Assembly (NCBI GenBank): GCA_009928435.1
Contig: JAABNQ010000015.1
Coordinates: 1-63,351 of the forward strand
Direction of reading: 5' to 3'
From: Bacillus sp. HF117_J1_D
GTDB lineage: Bacteria; Bacillota; Bacilli; Bacillales; Bacillaceae_C
Length of the DNA: 63,351 nt
Shown: positions 16,405 through 24,978 of the stretch, one piece after another
How the letters are laid out: each line of letters starts with the position of its first letter
How positions within the stretch are numbered: position 1 is the first letter of the stretch
Notes under the pieces: generated by a model
Databases searched by the model: none
Told to the model about the DNA's origin: nothing
Seen by the model: only the letters and a program-made list of their open reading frames with translations
Position numbers and translations under genes: made by a program

Positions 16405-17613
16405 TTAAGGTTGGTGTATTTCTGTTTTTTCGATTAAATTTTTAATCCATACGAGTACAAGTGCAATAACTAATATCCAAATGAGCGCACCACTGTAGCT
16501 GTTAATAATATCGTGGCTGAAGAATAACACTTCTTTTAAACCGTCTGCATAAATACGTAATGGTGACCAAGAAAAAATGTAATCACGATAAAATGATGGC
16601 AACATTTCTGGTGCCATTTGTGCAGCGGACATACTGAAGAACATTAGTAATACATATATCACAATGCTCGGTAGTTTTAACCAACGTAGAGTAGCAAAAA
16701 TCATAAATGTAAATGCAGCAACACAAATCGCTATATAAAGTGCTACGCGGTTAAAATGTTCGAGCTCAAAGCCGAAAATCCATGTTGAATACCATGTTGC
16801 TACATAGCCAGCAATTAATGCATACACAAACGGCATAATCGATTGAAGCGTATTAAATTTCAATTTGTCAGTTTTCGATTTATAGGATCGCTTATTACCG
16901 ACTAAAAAAAGCACTACCGCACCTATCAAACTTGTAAACCACGTAGTTGTTAAAAAGGCAACTGGTGCATTGCCTAAATTTCCGGCTTCATGAACCTTCA
17001 TCACTTCAGCTTCAATGGGATTTGCAAAGTCTTGTACTTGATTTGGCTGTATTGGTGAGATCATTGCACCCACTTGTGCCAGTGGACTTCCTTTTTCTTG
17101 TGCTTGTAATACCGGAGCAAGCTGTTCCTTCATTTCATCCGTTTTTGTTTGCACAGTTGTTAACATTTGTGTGCTTAATTGTGTATTTAGCATTGTTACC
17201 ATATTTGTTAAGGCTGTTTGTACAAGTGTAGCCGCAGTTGCGTTCGCACCTTCATTTAGATAGATTTGTGCTGATGCTTTTTCAGGTGTATCTGTTTGCA
17301 GTGTCGCCACTTTACTTGAAAAGTCTGCTGGTAATACTAATGCGCCATACACATCTCGTTCATCCATTGCTGCTTTTAGATCTTCAACAGAATCATATGG
17401 AGTAAACTTCACAAGCTCGGGTGCATTCTCCACCAATGCCTCTGCTAAGGTGGCACCCATTTCTCCTTCATCAGCTACAACAAGACCGATTGGTATATCT
17501 TTCGGATTCATTTTCACCATCGGTAAAATGGCCGTCATTAAAACTAAGCCCAATACGATAACGACAACGATAGGCACGATAAATAATCGTTTAGAGTTTC
17601 CTAACTTTATCAA
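16405..17613 (-). CDS. YhgE/Pip-like ABC-2 type membrane protein
   Basis: A 402-residue protein with one N-terminal helix (about 8-28), an extracytoplasmic domain of about 180 residues (KDIPIGLVVADEGEMGATLA...VYGALVLPADFSSKVA) and five to six C-terminal helices. This is the form of the YhgE/Pip and DUF3533 group, which has ABC-2 membrane topology but no ATPase partner here. The TTG start at MIKLGNSKRL has GGGAGG 8 bases upstream; the ATG 13 codons earlier does not. The gene is divergent from a TetR regulator that likely controls it. Such pairs often respond to toxic hydrophobic compounds, an inference from context. Confidence 0.8.
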   Translation of the reverse strand: MIKLGNSKRLFIVPIVVVIVLGLVLMTAILPMVKMNPKDIPIGLVVADEGEMGATLAEALVENAPELVKFTPYDSVEDLKAAMDERDVYGALVLPADFSSKVATLQTDTPEKASAQIYLNEGANATAATLVQTALTNMVTMLNTQLSTQMLTTVQTKTDEMKEQLAPVLQAQEKGSPLAQVGAMISPIQPNQVQDFANPIEAEVMKVHEAGNLGNAPVAFLTTTWFTSLIGAVVLFLVGNKRSYKSKTDKLKFNTLQSIMPFVYALIAGYVATWYSTWIFGFELEHFNRVALYIAICVAAFTFMIFATLRWLKLPSIVIYVLLMFFSMSAAQMAPEMLPSFYRDYIFSWSPLRIYADGLKEVLFFSHDIINSYSGALIWILVIALVLVWIKNLIEKTEIHQP

Positions 17614-17644
17614 TGTCAATACCTCCCTGATCTGAGATATAATA

Positions 17645-17664
17645 ATAGACAACGCGTTGTTTAT
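17645..17664. promoter_or_regulatory. TetR-type operator between the divergent genes
   Basis: A 20-bp palindrome with core ACAACGCGTTGT and outer ATA/TAT arms (one mismatched pair). It lies 32 bases upstream of the membrane-protein start. A related half-site AACAACG occurs near 17695. The divergent TetR gene is the obvious binding candidate. Confidence 0.6.
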
Positions 17665-17776
17665 ATATTTTATTATATGTTTAGACTAACGCTTAAACAA
17701 CGATCAAAAATCGCAGAAGTGTCGGTTATCCAACGCTTTTTATCAATGTGTGCGATAAAATAAAGGAGGAAATTCT

Positions 17777-18394
17777 ATGTGCGATCGTAACATGGATTTG
17801 CGAGTTGTTCGTACAAAAGATGCGATCCGAAATGCATTAGTGGACTTAATGGAAGAAAAAGGGTTTGAAGCAATTACGGTTAAAGATATTACAAGTAAAG
17901 CAAAAATAAATAGGGGCACTTTTTATGCACACTATCAAGACAAATATGATCTCATAACCAAATGCGAGGAAGAAATTATACATGAGATCTCGAGCATTGC
18001 AAAACAAAATTTCCCAAAGGTTATTGCCGAACTTGGAACCAACCCTACGGCTTCAGCACCATTTTCCCTTATTGTTTCAATATTTGAGTATCTAAATGAA
18101 AATAGTGGATTTATGAAAGCCGTGTTAGGTCCAAAAGGAGATTTATCATTTCAAACAAAACTGAAAGATTTTATGTGGAAAACCATTTTTGGAAATGATT
18201 CAGACGCACTTATTAAGGAAGAAAATTTACTTGTTCCAGTACAATACTTAACTTCTTATGCTGCGTCTGCACATATAGGAGTGATTCAGCAATGGTTGAA
18301 TAGTGGAAGGAAAGAATCTCCTGAAGAAATGGCTCATATCCTATCAACCATAACATTGAAGGGCCCCTTCTATGCTGCTGGTTTGAAAAAATAA
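17777..18394 (+). CDS. TetR/AcrR-family repressor
   Basis: A 205-residue protein with an N-terminal HTH (about 12-58: RTKDAIRNALVDLMEEKGFE, VKDITSKAKINRGTFYAHYQ, then DKYDLI) and a C-terminal ligand domain of the TetR_C_7 kind (NSGFMKAVLGPKGDLSFQ-KL...AASAHIGVIQQWL). AAAGGAGGAAATTCT precedes the ATG. It faces the YhgE-like gene across 163 bases that contain the palindromic operator, so it probably represses that gene and itself. The ligand is unknown. Confidence 0.88.
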   Translation: MCDRNMDLRVVRTKDAIRNALVDLMEEKGFEAITVKDITSKAKINRGTFYAHYQDKYDLITKCEEEIIHEISSIAKQNFPKVIAELGTNPTASAPFSLIVSIFEYLNENSGFMKAVLGPKGDLSFQTKLKDFMWKTIFGNDSDALIKEENLLVPVQYLTSYAASAHIGVIQQWLNSGRKESPEEMAHILSTITLKGPFYAAGLKK

Positions 18395-18405
18395 AACCTT
18401 CAAAA

Positions 18406-18441
18406 AAAGGGACATGCTTACTATAAAAGTACTATCCCTTT
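18406..18441 (+). terminator. Possible terminator of the TetR gene
   Basis: AAAGGGA and TCCCTTT pair around an inner TACT/AGTA helix, 11 bases after the stop. The T-run is poor. The region from here to 18607 has no other feature. Confidence 0.4.
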
Positions 18442-18607
18442 ATCTGTTCTAAAATCCCAATTAAAGCGGTAAATCCTTTTCTTTGAAGACGCATTCCAAT
18501 GCCATATAGTACAATACTGACAAGAGTTTAGGTGAAAATTGAATCATATAACTGTCACCGTTTCTTATTCTTCTTGATTCGAATAAAAAATACGAGGAGG
18601 TTCAATA

Positions 18608-19072
18608 ATGGATTCAATACCAAAAATTCATTACCAACCTGAGGGAATGAAAACGGCTATGCCCTATCTTATGGTTGAAAATGTCCCGCAATTGATAAGA
18701 TTCATTGAGACAGTATTTGATGGGAAATTAAGACATAAACTTGATAGGCCAAATGGAACCATTATGCATGCTGAAATGATTGTTGGTGATTCCATCATAA
18801 TGGCAGGCGAGCCAATGAAGGAATATGGCTCAATGCCAGCTTCCATTTTTCTCTATGTTAAGGATTGTGACACCATTTACGAAAAAGCCATTCAAAATGG
18901 TGCAGAATCTATAATGTTGCCAACTGATATGAAACATGCTGGTGAAAGGTACGGTGGGGTAAAAGATCTCTCAGGTAATATCTGGTGGATTGCAACTCAT
19001 ATCGAGGATTTAACCCCTCAGGAACAAGCCAAGAGAATTGAGGAAATGAAAGATAATTGGACAGAGGCATGA
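18608..19072 (+). CDS. VOC-superfamily (PhnB/glyoxalase-like) protein
   Basis: A 154-residue protein with the paired beta-alpha-beta units of the vicinal oxygen chelate fold: PYLMVENVPQLIRFIETVFDGKL at the start, HAEMIVGDSIIMAGEP, ASIFLYVKDCDTIYEKAIQNGAE, and the closing GGVKDLSGNIWWIATH. The PhnB-like group lacks a settled function; members include demethylmenaquinone methyltransferase-like and resistance proteins. Metal positions would be His in MHAEM and the acidic residue after YGG. ACGAGGAGGTTCAATA precedes the ATG. It is a single gene with no linked partner. Confidence 0.85.
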   Translation: MDSIPKIHYQPEGMKTAMPYLMVENVPQLIRFIETVFDGKLRHKLDRPNGTIMHAEMIVGDSIIMAGEPMKEYGSMPASIFLYVKDCDTIYEKAIQNGAESIMLPTDMKHAGERYGGVKDLSGNIWWIATHIEDLTPQEQAKRIEEMKDNWTEA

Positions 19073-19120
19073 TGAGAATGAATATATTACGGCCATTCCT
19101 TTAAGTGTTCTTCAACCTAC

Positions 19121-19148
19121 TTGACTCCATGAAGTACACTGATATAAG
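19121..19148 (+). promoter_or_regulatory. Putative sigma-A promoter of glpP
   Basis: TTGACT (19121-19126) and TATAAG (19143-19148) with a 16-base spacer, 43 bases before the chosen start. Confidence 0.45.
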
Positions 19149-19190
19149 AAAGTATGATTCAATTAAATGAACAAGAGGAGTCGCTCAAAA

Positions 19191-19778
19191 ATGCTAAAAA
19201 TGTTTGAAGAAAGGCTGAAAAAACATAAATTAATTGCCGCCATTAAAGAGCCTAAATCTATTGAAAAGGCAATCAAGTATAAAGATCATATTTCGGCCGT
19301 CATCTTAATGACAGGGACTATTTTGAATGTGAAACAGTATGTGGATGTGCTTCAAAGCGAAGGGCTCCCGGTTATTTTGCATGTGGAGAAGATCGGCGGG
19401 TTGCAGGTAGATCAGCATGGGATGGATATCATAGTTGATTATGTTAAGCCGTTTGCCATTGTCACTACGAAATCCAGCATCATTAAACGGGCTAAATCAA
19501 AGGGAATGTTCGTCATTCAAAGGGTGTTTCTGATTGACACAGAGGTTTATGATCATTTGCTGAACAGCCTGGAGCATTTACAGTCGGATATCATTGAAAT
19601 CATGCCGAGCAGAGCTCCTGATTTCCTGGAAAAATTGTCGGAGGTTTCCCCTGTTCCAGTCATTACGGGCGGGTTGCTGACAACAGCCGAGCATGCAAAG
19701 GAAGCTTTGGAACGTGGAGCGGCAGCAGTGACGACATCCAATACAAAGCTGTGGAAATTAGATTTCAATCATCTTTAA
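19191..19778 (+). CDS. glpP: Glycerol-3-phosphate-responsive antiterminator GlpP
   Basis: A 195-residue TIM-barrel-like RNA-binding protein of the GlpP family: the N-terminal KLIAAIKEPKSIEKAIKYKD, HISAVILMTGTILNVKQYVD, HVEKIGGLQVDQHGMDIIVDY, DIIEIMPSRAPDF and a phosphate-binding GGLLTTAEHAKEALERGAAAV. With glycerol-3-phosphate bound, GlpP lets polymerase read through leader terminators. AGAGGAG lies about 11 bases before the chosen ATG; a TG-rich frame upstream (MNKRSRSK) has no site. A leader terminator and an ABC importer for glycerol phosphates follow directly, its natural target. Confidence 0.93.
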   Translation: MLKMFEERLKKHKLIAAIKEPKSIEKAIKYKDHISAVILMTGTILNVKQYVDVLQSEGLPVILHVEKIGGLQVDQHGMDIIVDYVKPFAIVTTKSSIIKRAKSKGMFVIQRVFLIDTEVYDHLLNSLEHLQSDIIEIMPSRAPDFLEKLSEVSPVPVITGGLLTTAEHAKEALERGAAAVTTSNTKLWKLDFNHL

Positions 19779-19865
19779 GAAATCTTTACAATCCATTCAT
19801 AAGAACTAAATAATAGACTGGTATATTGATAATCGAGAAGTAAATAGCAAACAGGCGCGAATAGA

Positions 19866-19915
19866 GAGGCCGCAAATATCTGTTGTTTAAAACAGTATAT
19901 TTGTGGTCTCTTTTT
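19866..19915 (+). terminator. Leader terminator ahead of the glycerol-phosphate importer, probable GlpP target
   Basis: GAGGCCGCAAATATCTGTT pairs with AACAGTATATTTGTGGTCTC (two G-T pairs, one bulge) around a short A/T loop, followed by TTTTT. It lies 85 bases before the binding-protein start and 87 bases after glpP, where it could only serve as an intrinsic terminator in a leader. In B. subtilis glp leaders GlpP prevents such termination; here that role is inferred. Confidence 0.75.
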
Positions 19916-20000
19916 GTCGAGAAGGAGGTTGTCAAAAGCGTCATAACAGCTCTAGTTTTTAACGGGACAATATCTCAATAAGAAAGAGGTTGAAAAAACA

Positions 20001-21338
20001 ATGAGAAAAACACCAATATTTCTGGCACTTCTATTATTTGTTTTTACTGTGCTAAGTGCATGCGGCAGCAACTCTTCAAGTTCGGATGGCAGCAAATCAG
20101 GTGCTTCAAAATCTGGAGAATCCAATGGGGATACCATTGATCTGACTTGGTATTACCCAGTGAACGTCGGCGGTGAAATAACAAAAGTAATTGACGGATA
20201 TGCCGAGGAGTTTAACAAAGAAGGAATTGAAGTGGATGGAAAAAAGGTCACGGTAACACCGGTATACAGCGGAAACTACGATGAGTCGATGACAAAGGTA
20301 CAGACGGCCGTTAAAAACGGAAAGGCTCCTGATTTGGCCGTTCTTCTGTCAGTGGATCTCTTCCAATTGAAAGATGCCATTCTTCCTCTGGACGACATGA
20401 TTGAAAAGGATCCTGAAGCCAAAAAAATGATGGATGATTTCTTCCCGGGATTCATGCTGAACTCACAGGCGGAAGGAAAAACGTGGTCTGTTCCATTCCA
20501 AAGGAGCACGGTCTTGCTCTATTACAACAAAGATCAATTCAAGAAAGCTGGTCTAGATCCGGAAAAAGCTCCGGAAAATTGGGATGAGGTTGTCGAATAT
20601 GGTAAAAAGCTTTCGAAAGACGGGCAGTGGGGAATTGAGCTGCCAGCTACCATCAGCGGTTATTGGATCTATCAGGCACTTGCGCTGCAGGCAGGTGAAG
20701 GAAATTTAATGAGTGATGACGGTAAAGAAGTATATTTTAACTCTGACGAAGCCAAAACAGCTCTTCAATACTGGGTTGATTTGTCCAAGAAACATAAAGT
20801 GATGCCGGAGGGCGTGCTTGACTGGAATACGGTTCCTTCAGACTTCATTGAAGGCAAGACAGCTATGATGCTCTCAACGACAGGGAACCTCACGAATGTT
20901 AAAAACAATGCTGATTTTGAATTTGGTGTCGCTTATTTACCGGAAAATGAGCGTGCTGCTACTCCGACAGGTGGAGGAAACTTCTATATTTTCAAGGATA
21001 TTTCTGAGGAGAGACAGCTTGCTTCAATGGAATTTATCAAATGGATGGCGGATTCCGAACGTGCAGCACAGTGGAGCATTGACACAGGGTATATTGCTAC
21101 GCGTCAATCAAGCTATGAAACTTCTGCGCTAAAAGAATACACGGATTCGTTTCCGCAGGCGTTGACAGCGATGCAGCAGCTAGAAACAGCTCATAAAGAA
21201 ATTTCCGTTTACGAGCAGGGGAAAATCATCAAGATTTTATCTGATGCCATCCAGGCGGTTATTGGAGGTTCAGATGTAGATGAAACCCTAGAAGAAGCAC
21301 AAAAAGAGGCTGATGCTCTGTTAAAACCATATAAGTAA
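20001..21338 (+). CDS. ugpB: ABC transporter substrate-binding lipoprotein (glycerol-3-phosphate / glycerophosphodiester type)
   Basis: A 445-residue family-1 solute-binding protein with signal peptide and lipobox LSACGS, then a Ser-rich spacer. UgpB-like marks are IDLTWYYPVNVGGEITKVID at the mature N-terminus, PVYSGNYDESMTKVQTAVKNG, a WSVPFQRSTVLLYYNKD motif and PTGGGNFYIF. The family delivers glycerol-3-phosphate or its diesters to a two-permease importer. AAGAGGTTGAAAAAACA precedes the ATG. GlpP and a leader terminator lie just upstream, which supports the substrate class; the exact ligand is not proven. Confidence 0.88.
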   Translation: MRKTPIFLALLLFVFTVLSACGSNSSSSDGSKSGASKSGESNGDTIDLTWYYPVNVGGEITKVIDGYAEEFNKEGIEVDGKKVTVTPVYSGNYDESMTKVQTAVKNGKAPDLAVLLSVDLFQLKDAILPLDDMIEKDPEAKKMMDDFFPGFMLNSQAEGKTWSVPFQRSTVLLYYNKDQFKKAGLDPEKAPENWDEVVEYGKKLSKDGQWGIELPATISGYWIYQALALQAGEGNLMSDDGKEVYFNSDEAKTALQYWVDLSKKHKVMPEGVLDWNTVPSDFIEGKTAMMLSTTGNLTNVKNNADFEFGVAYLPENERAATPTGGGNFYIFKDISEERQLASMEFIKWMADSERAAQWSIDTGYIATRQSSYETSALKEYTDSFPQALTAMQQLETAHKEISVYEQGKIIKILSDAIQAVIGGSDVDETLEEAQKEADALLKPYK

Positions 21339-21359
21339 TCGTTCAATGAGGTGAAGGAA

Positions 21360-22244
21360 TTGGGAAAAAGCAAACAAATAAAAGAAAATGCATCTGCTTG
21401 GCTTTTTCTCCTTCCGTCCCTTATTTTCCTCATCTTGTTTACGTTGTATCCGATTATTAAAACCTTGATTATGAGCTTTTTTCAATCGGACTTATCAACG
21501 GAAGAGCCGATTTATATCGGTTCGGAAAATTTTAAAATGATGTGGGAGGATGAGGTATTTCGGAAGGCTTTTATCAATAATCTGCTATTTGCTGTTGGTA
21601 CCGTTCCAACAAGTGTGTTGATCGGAATGGGGCTGGCTATGTTGGTCAACCGGACGGTGCTTGGAAGCGGTCTGGCACGGACGTTTTTCTTTTATCCAGT
21701 AGTCATTCCGATGGTGACCGCAGCGTTTATCTGGCTGTTCTTTTATACACCTGAATATGGGATGATCAATAGCCTATTTAAGTTCTTCGGTGCAGGGGAA
21801 ATGAACCTGCTTGGAAATTCAAGCACGGCTCTTATTGCCATCATGGTGATGTTCATTTGGAAGGAAGCTGGATTCTTTATGATCTTTTATCTGGCCGCGC
21901 TTCAAAATATTCCAAAGGAATTGCTGGAAGCCTCCTATATGGATGGGGCTTCGAAATGGGTCCAATTCAGAAAAATCATTTTCCCGCTGATGATGCCGAC
22001 CACTTTATTCTCTTTTGTCATTGCTACAACAAATGCATTCAAAACCGTGGATCAGCTTGTTGTGATGACACAAGGCGGTCCCAATAATGCAAGCAATCTT
22101 CTGCTTTATTACATTTATGAAAGTACCTTCCGTTTCCTAGATTATGGAAAGGCATCTTCAGCAACGGTGGTAGTGCTGGTTTTGATGCTTGTGATTGCCT
22201 CCATTCAGTTTTTTGGAGCGGATCGGAAAATTCACTACAGCTAA
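21360..22244 (+). CDS. ugpA: ABC transporter permease UgpA
   Basis: A 294-residue protein with six membrane helices and the EAA loop at about 195-214 (PKELLEASYMDGASKWVQFR) that docks on the ATPase. It starts with a hydrophobic helix SAWLFLLPSLIFLILFTLYP typical of MalF/UgpA permeases. I use the TTG at 21360 because AGGTGAAGGA precedes it; the GTG three codons earlier overlaps that site. It lies 21 bases after ugpB and 13 bases before ugpE. Confidence 0.92.
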   Translation: MGKSKQIKENASAWLFLLPSLIFLILFTLYPIIKTLIMSFFQSDLSTEEPIYIGSENFKMMWEDEVFRKAFINNLLFAVGTVPTSVLIGMGLAMLVNRTVLGSGLARTFFFYPVVIPMVTAAFIWLFFYTPEYGMINSLFKFFGAGEMNLLGNSSTALIAIMVMFIWKEAGFFMIFYLAALQNIPKELLEASYMDGASKWVQFRKIIFPLMMPTTLFSFVIATTNAFKTVDQLVVMTQGGPNNASNLLLYYIYESTFRFLDYGKASSATVVVLVLMLVIASIQFFGADRKIHYS

Positions 22245-22257
22245 GGGGGGGGTACAG

Positions 22258-23043
22258 TTGAGTCGCCTGACGAATATTTTAACATATGTTTTAGCTCTGT
22301 TTTGGGCCCTTCCCCTCTTCGGGATCATCTATATGGCCTTTAAAGATACAAATACTCAAGGATTTTCATTTACATTCAGTAATTTTGCGGTGGCCTGGAA
22401 AACGGCCCCTTTCGCTCAGTATTATCTCAATACCATAATGATCGTCATTGTGATTTTGGCTGTGCAGCTTGTCACGATGACGCTTGCGGCCTATGCGTTT
22501 GCGCGGATGAATTTCATCGGACAGGGAATCATGTTCCTTCTTTATCTTGTGCAGATCATGATTCCTATTGAACTGCTAATTTTTCCAAACTCAAATACGA
22601 TTGCTCAGCTGGGCATTTATGATACGAAGCTGGCCATCATGATGCCATATTTCATTTCTGCATTCGGAATTTTCCTGCTCAGGCAGACGTTTAAAGGGAT
22701 TCCGTATGAACTGGAAGAAGCTGCAAAGATGGAAGGCTGCAATCGGCTCCAGATCATCTGGCATGTATATGTTCCGTTGGCAAAGCCGACGTACATCGCC
22801 TTTGGGCTTATCTCAGTATGTCATCAATGGAGCAATTTCCTATGGCCGTTAATCATTACAGACTCCGATGAAAATCGTCCACTGACGGTCGGGCTGTCTA
22901 TGTTTGCCAAAGCATCCGATTCCGGTGCTCAATGGGGAGTGGTTGGTGCCGCTACTTTATTTGTTGCTTTACCGCTTTTGATGGCCTTCTTTATTTTTCA
23001 AAAGCAGTTCATTTCAAGTTTCATGCATTCAGGAATTAAATGA
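22258..23043 (+). CDS. ugpE: ABC transporter permease UgpE
   Basis: A 261-residue six-helix permease with the EAA loop PYELEEAAKMEGCNRLQIIW (about 166-185) and a C-terminal helix ending FQKQFISSFMHSGIK, typical of MalG/UgpE. The start is a TTG preceded by AAGGGGGGG; a longer frame reaches back into ugpA but has no binding site. Its stop overlaps the next open frame by a few bases, and the real next start lies 17 bases downstream. Confidence 0.92.
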   Translation: MSRLTNILTYVLALFWALPLFGIIYMAFKDTNTQGFSFTFSNFAVAWKTAPFAQYYLNTIMIVIVILAVQLVTMTLAAYAFARMNFIGQGIMFLLYLVQIMIPIELLIFPNSNTIAQLGIYDTKLAIMMPYFISAFGIFLLRQTFKGIPYELEEAAKMEGCNRLQIIWHVYVPLAKPTYIAFGLISVCHQWSNFLWPLIITDSDENRPLTVGLSMFAKASDSGAQWGVVGAATLFVALPLLMAFFIFQKQFISSFMHSGIK

Positions 23044-23060
23044 AAGAAAGGAGAAGCGGA

Positions 23061-23861
23061 TTGAGTTATTCAATTTCAACCTATTCATTGTTTACATTGC
23101 CCATTGAGGCAGCGGTCGAAGCTCTCATTTTAAAAGGCTGGAAATCGATTGAGATCATGGGAGAAGGAGAATCTCATGGCAGACTACTGCTCGATATGGA
23201 CAGAACACAATTGAAGAAGCTGGCGAGACTTGGAAAAGAAAATGATGTCTCGTTCGGTTTTCATTTGCCGATTGTTGGATTTAATCCCGCAAAGGTAGAC
23301 GAAGAAACGGAGCATATTTGGGAGAAATGCTTGTTTATAGCCGAAATGTTGGAAGTGGACTATGTGTTACTTCATCTTGGCAGTCATCCGTCTGTTAGTG
23401 ACGGGCTGGAATCAGCCGCCAATTTTTCAAAGAAAATGCTCCAGGAGCTGCCTGAAAAAACAAAGCTTGTTGTCGAAAATGTCCCTTATGTCAAAAAGGC
23501 TGTGGGCACCTCTATAGATGAGCTCAATAAGGTGATTGAAATGATGGATAACCCGCGTGCAGGCATCATGCTTGATACAGGGCATTGTTACATGAATGAG
23601 CAGGCACGGTTTTTAGGGGAATGTACAAAAGCTTTTCCACATTTGTATGGTCTGCATATCAATGACAATCATGGTGTGAGTGATGAACATTTGCAAATTG
23701 GGGAAGGGACTATTCCTTTTCGGTCTTTATTGTCTGCTTTAGAGGACAGGTCTGTGAAGTACGTGTTTGAAACAAATACGGTTGAACGAGCCGAGAACTC
23801 GATGAATTTTGTGAAAATGAATAACGGGGGGAAGCAGGATGTCGAAAATTCAATTAAATAA
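23061..23861 (+). CDS. Sugar phosphate isomerase/epimerase-like TIM barrel (AP endonuclease 2 fold)
   Basis: A 266-residue xylose-isomerase-like TIM barrel. Likely metal ligands are His in HLGSHPS, Glu in VVENVPY, Asp/His in IMLDTGHCYMN, His in LYGLHINDNHG, and Glu in YVFETNT. A binding-pocket GEGTIPF precedes the last helix. AAAGGAG lies 7 bases before the TTG start; an ATG seven codons earlier overlaps that site. It sits between ugpE and ugpC, and its end overlaps ugpC by 23 bases, so it is part of the importer operon. The substrate is unknown; it occupies the place where a glycerophosphodiesterase gene might be expected. Confidence 0.8.
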   Translation: MSYSISTYSLFTLPIEAAVEALILKGWKSIEIMGEGESHGRLLLDMDRTQLKKLARLGKENDVSFGFHLPIVGFNPAKVDEETEHIWEKCLFIAEMLEVDYVLLHLGSHPSVSDGLESAANFSKKMLQELPEKTKLVVENVPYVKKAVGTSIDELNKVIEMMDNPRAGIMLDTGHCYMNEQARFLGECTKAFPHLYGLHINDNHGVSDEHLQIGEGTIPFRSLLSALEDRSVKYVFETNTVERAENSMNFVKMNNGGKQDVENSIK

Positions 23862-24960
23862 TGTATGCAAAACATATCCTGGGAGCCAAGGGCATTCTGT
23901 TAAGAATTTGAATGTAGATATTGAAGAAAAGGAATTTATTGTACTTGTCGGCCCATCAGGGTGTGGAAAGTCAACTACTTTAAGAATGATTGCAGGTCTG
24001 GAAGACATTTCTGAAGGAGATTTGTTGATTGATGGTCGCAGGGTCAATGAGATAGAACCGAAAAATAGAGGGATTTCCATGGTTTTCCAAAATTATGCGT
24101 TATATCCCCATATGACGGTGTTCGAAAACATGGCTTTTGGATTGCGACGTCAAAAGACGCCAAAAGATCAAGTGAAGGCAAAGGTGGAGGAGGCTTCCGA
24201 AATCTTAGGATTGACCAGTCTGTTGAAAAGAAAACCGAAGGAGCTTTCTGGTGGACAGAGGCAAAGGGTAGCCCTGGGCAGGGCGATCGTCCGTAACTCA
24301 AGTATTTTTCTGATGGATGAACCGTTATCGAATTTAGATGCCAAACTGCGTGTGCATATGAGGGCAGAGATTATTAGACTGCACCGTCAGCTAGGAACAA
24401 CGACGATTTATGTTACTCATGACCAAACGGAAGCCATGACGATGGCTACAAGAATTGTCATTATGAAAGATGGAGAAATTCAGCAAATTGGTACACCTTC
24501 CGAAGTTTACAGCACACCTGAAAATATGTTTGTGGCAAGTTTCATTGGGCTGCCGGGCATGAACTTTCTACGTGGCAGGGTGCAGGGCGATCGATTTGTT
24601 TTTGGCTTGGGCGAAGCGTCTTATTCATTCTCGGAAAGCGAGAAAAGCATTGTCGATGCCAATCATGGTGAAGCCGTTGTGTTGGGAATTCGGCCGGAAG
24701 ATATTACTATCACCATGGAAGAAAGCACTTTAAAAGGAGTGGTGGAATTAATTGAAAGAAATGGGGCGGAAATGCTTGTTCATGCGCGATTGGCGAATCA
24801 AGAAATTGTCATTAAATGTAAAACGGACGAAACCCTGAAAATGGGTGATAGGATCAATCTTCACTTTAACAAAGAATCTACTCATATATTCGACAAAAAG
24901 ACGGAAAAGCGGCTAACAGAAAATGAGGTTCAACAAGAGGCTTTACTTACATCTTGTTGA
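23839..24960 (+). CDS. ugpC: ABC transporter ATPase UgpC (MalK/UgpC type)
   Basis: A 373-residue ATPase. The nucleotide-binding domain (1-235) has Walker A GPSGCGKST, Q-loop FQNYALYPHMTVFENMAFGL, signature LSGGQRQRVALGRAIVR, Walker B IFLMDEPLSNLD and the H-loop YVTHDQTEAM. The C-terminal TOBE/OB domain (about 240-365) contains LGIRPEDI. It energises the UgpA/UgpE permeases. GGGGGGAAGCAGG precedes the ATG, which lies within the end of the TIM-barrel gene. The next gene starts 18 bases after the stop. Confidence 0.94.
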   Translation: MSKIQLNNVCKTYPGSQGHSVKNLNVDIEEKEFIVLVGPSGCGKSTTLRMIAGLEDISEGDLLIDGRRVNEIEPKNRGISMVFQNYALYPHMTVFENMAFGLRRQKTPKDQVKAKVEEASEILGLTSLLKRKPKELSGGQRQRVALGRAIVRNSSIFLMDEPLSNLDAKLRVHMRAEIIRLHRQLGTTTIYVTHDQTEAMTMATRIVIMKDGEIQQIGTPSEVYSTPENMFVASFIGLPGMNFLRGRVQGDRFVFGLGEASYSFSESEKSIVDANHGEAVVLGIRPEDITITMEESTLKGVVELIERNGAEMLVHARLANQEIVIKCKTDETLKMGDRINLHFNKESTHIFDKKTEKRLTENEVQQEALLTSC

Positions 24961-24978
24961 CAATGGAGGAATCAATCG

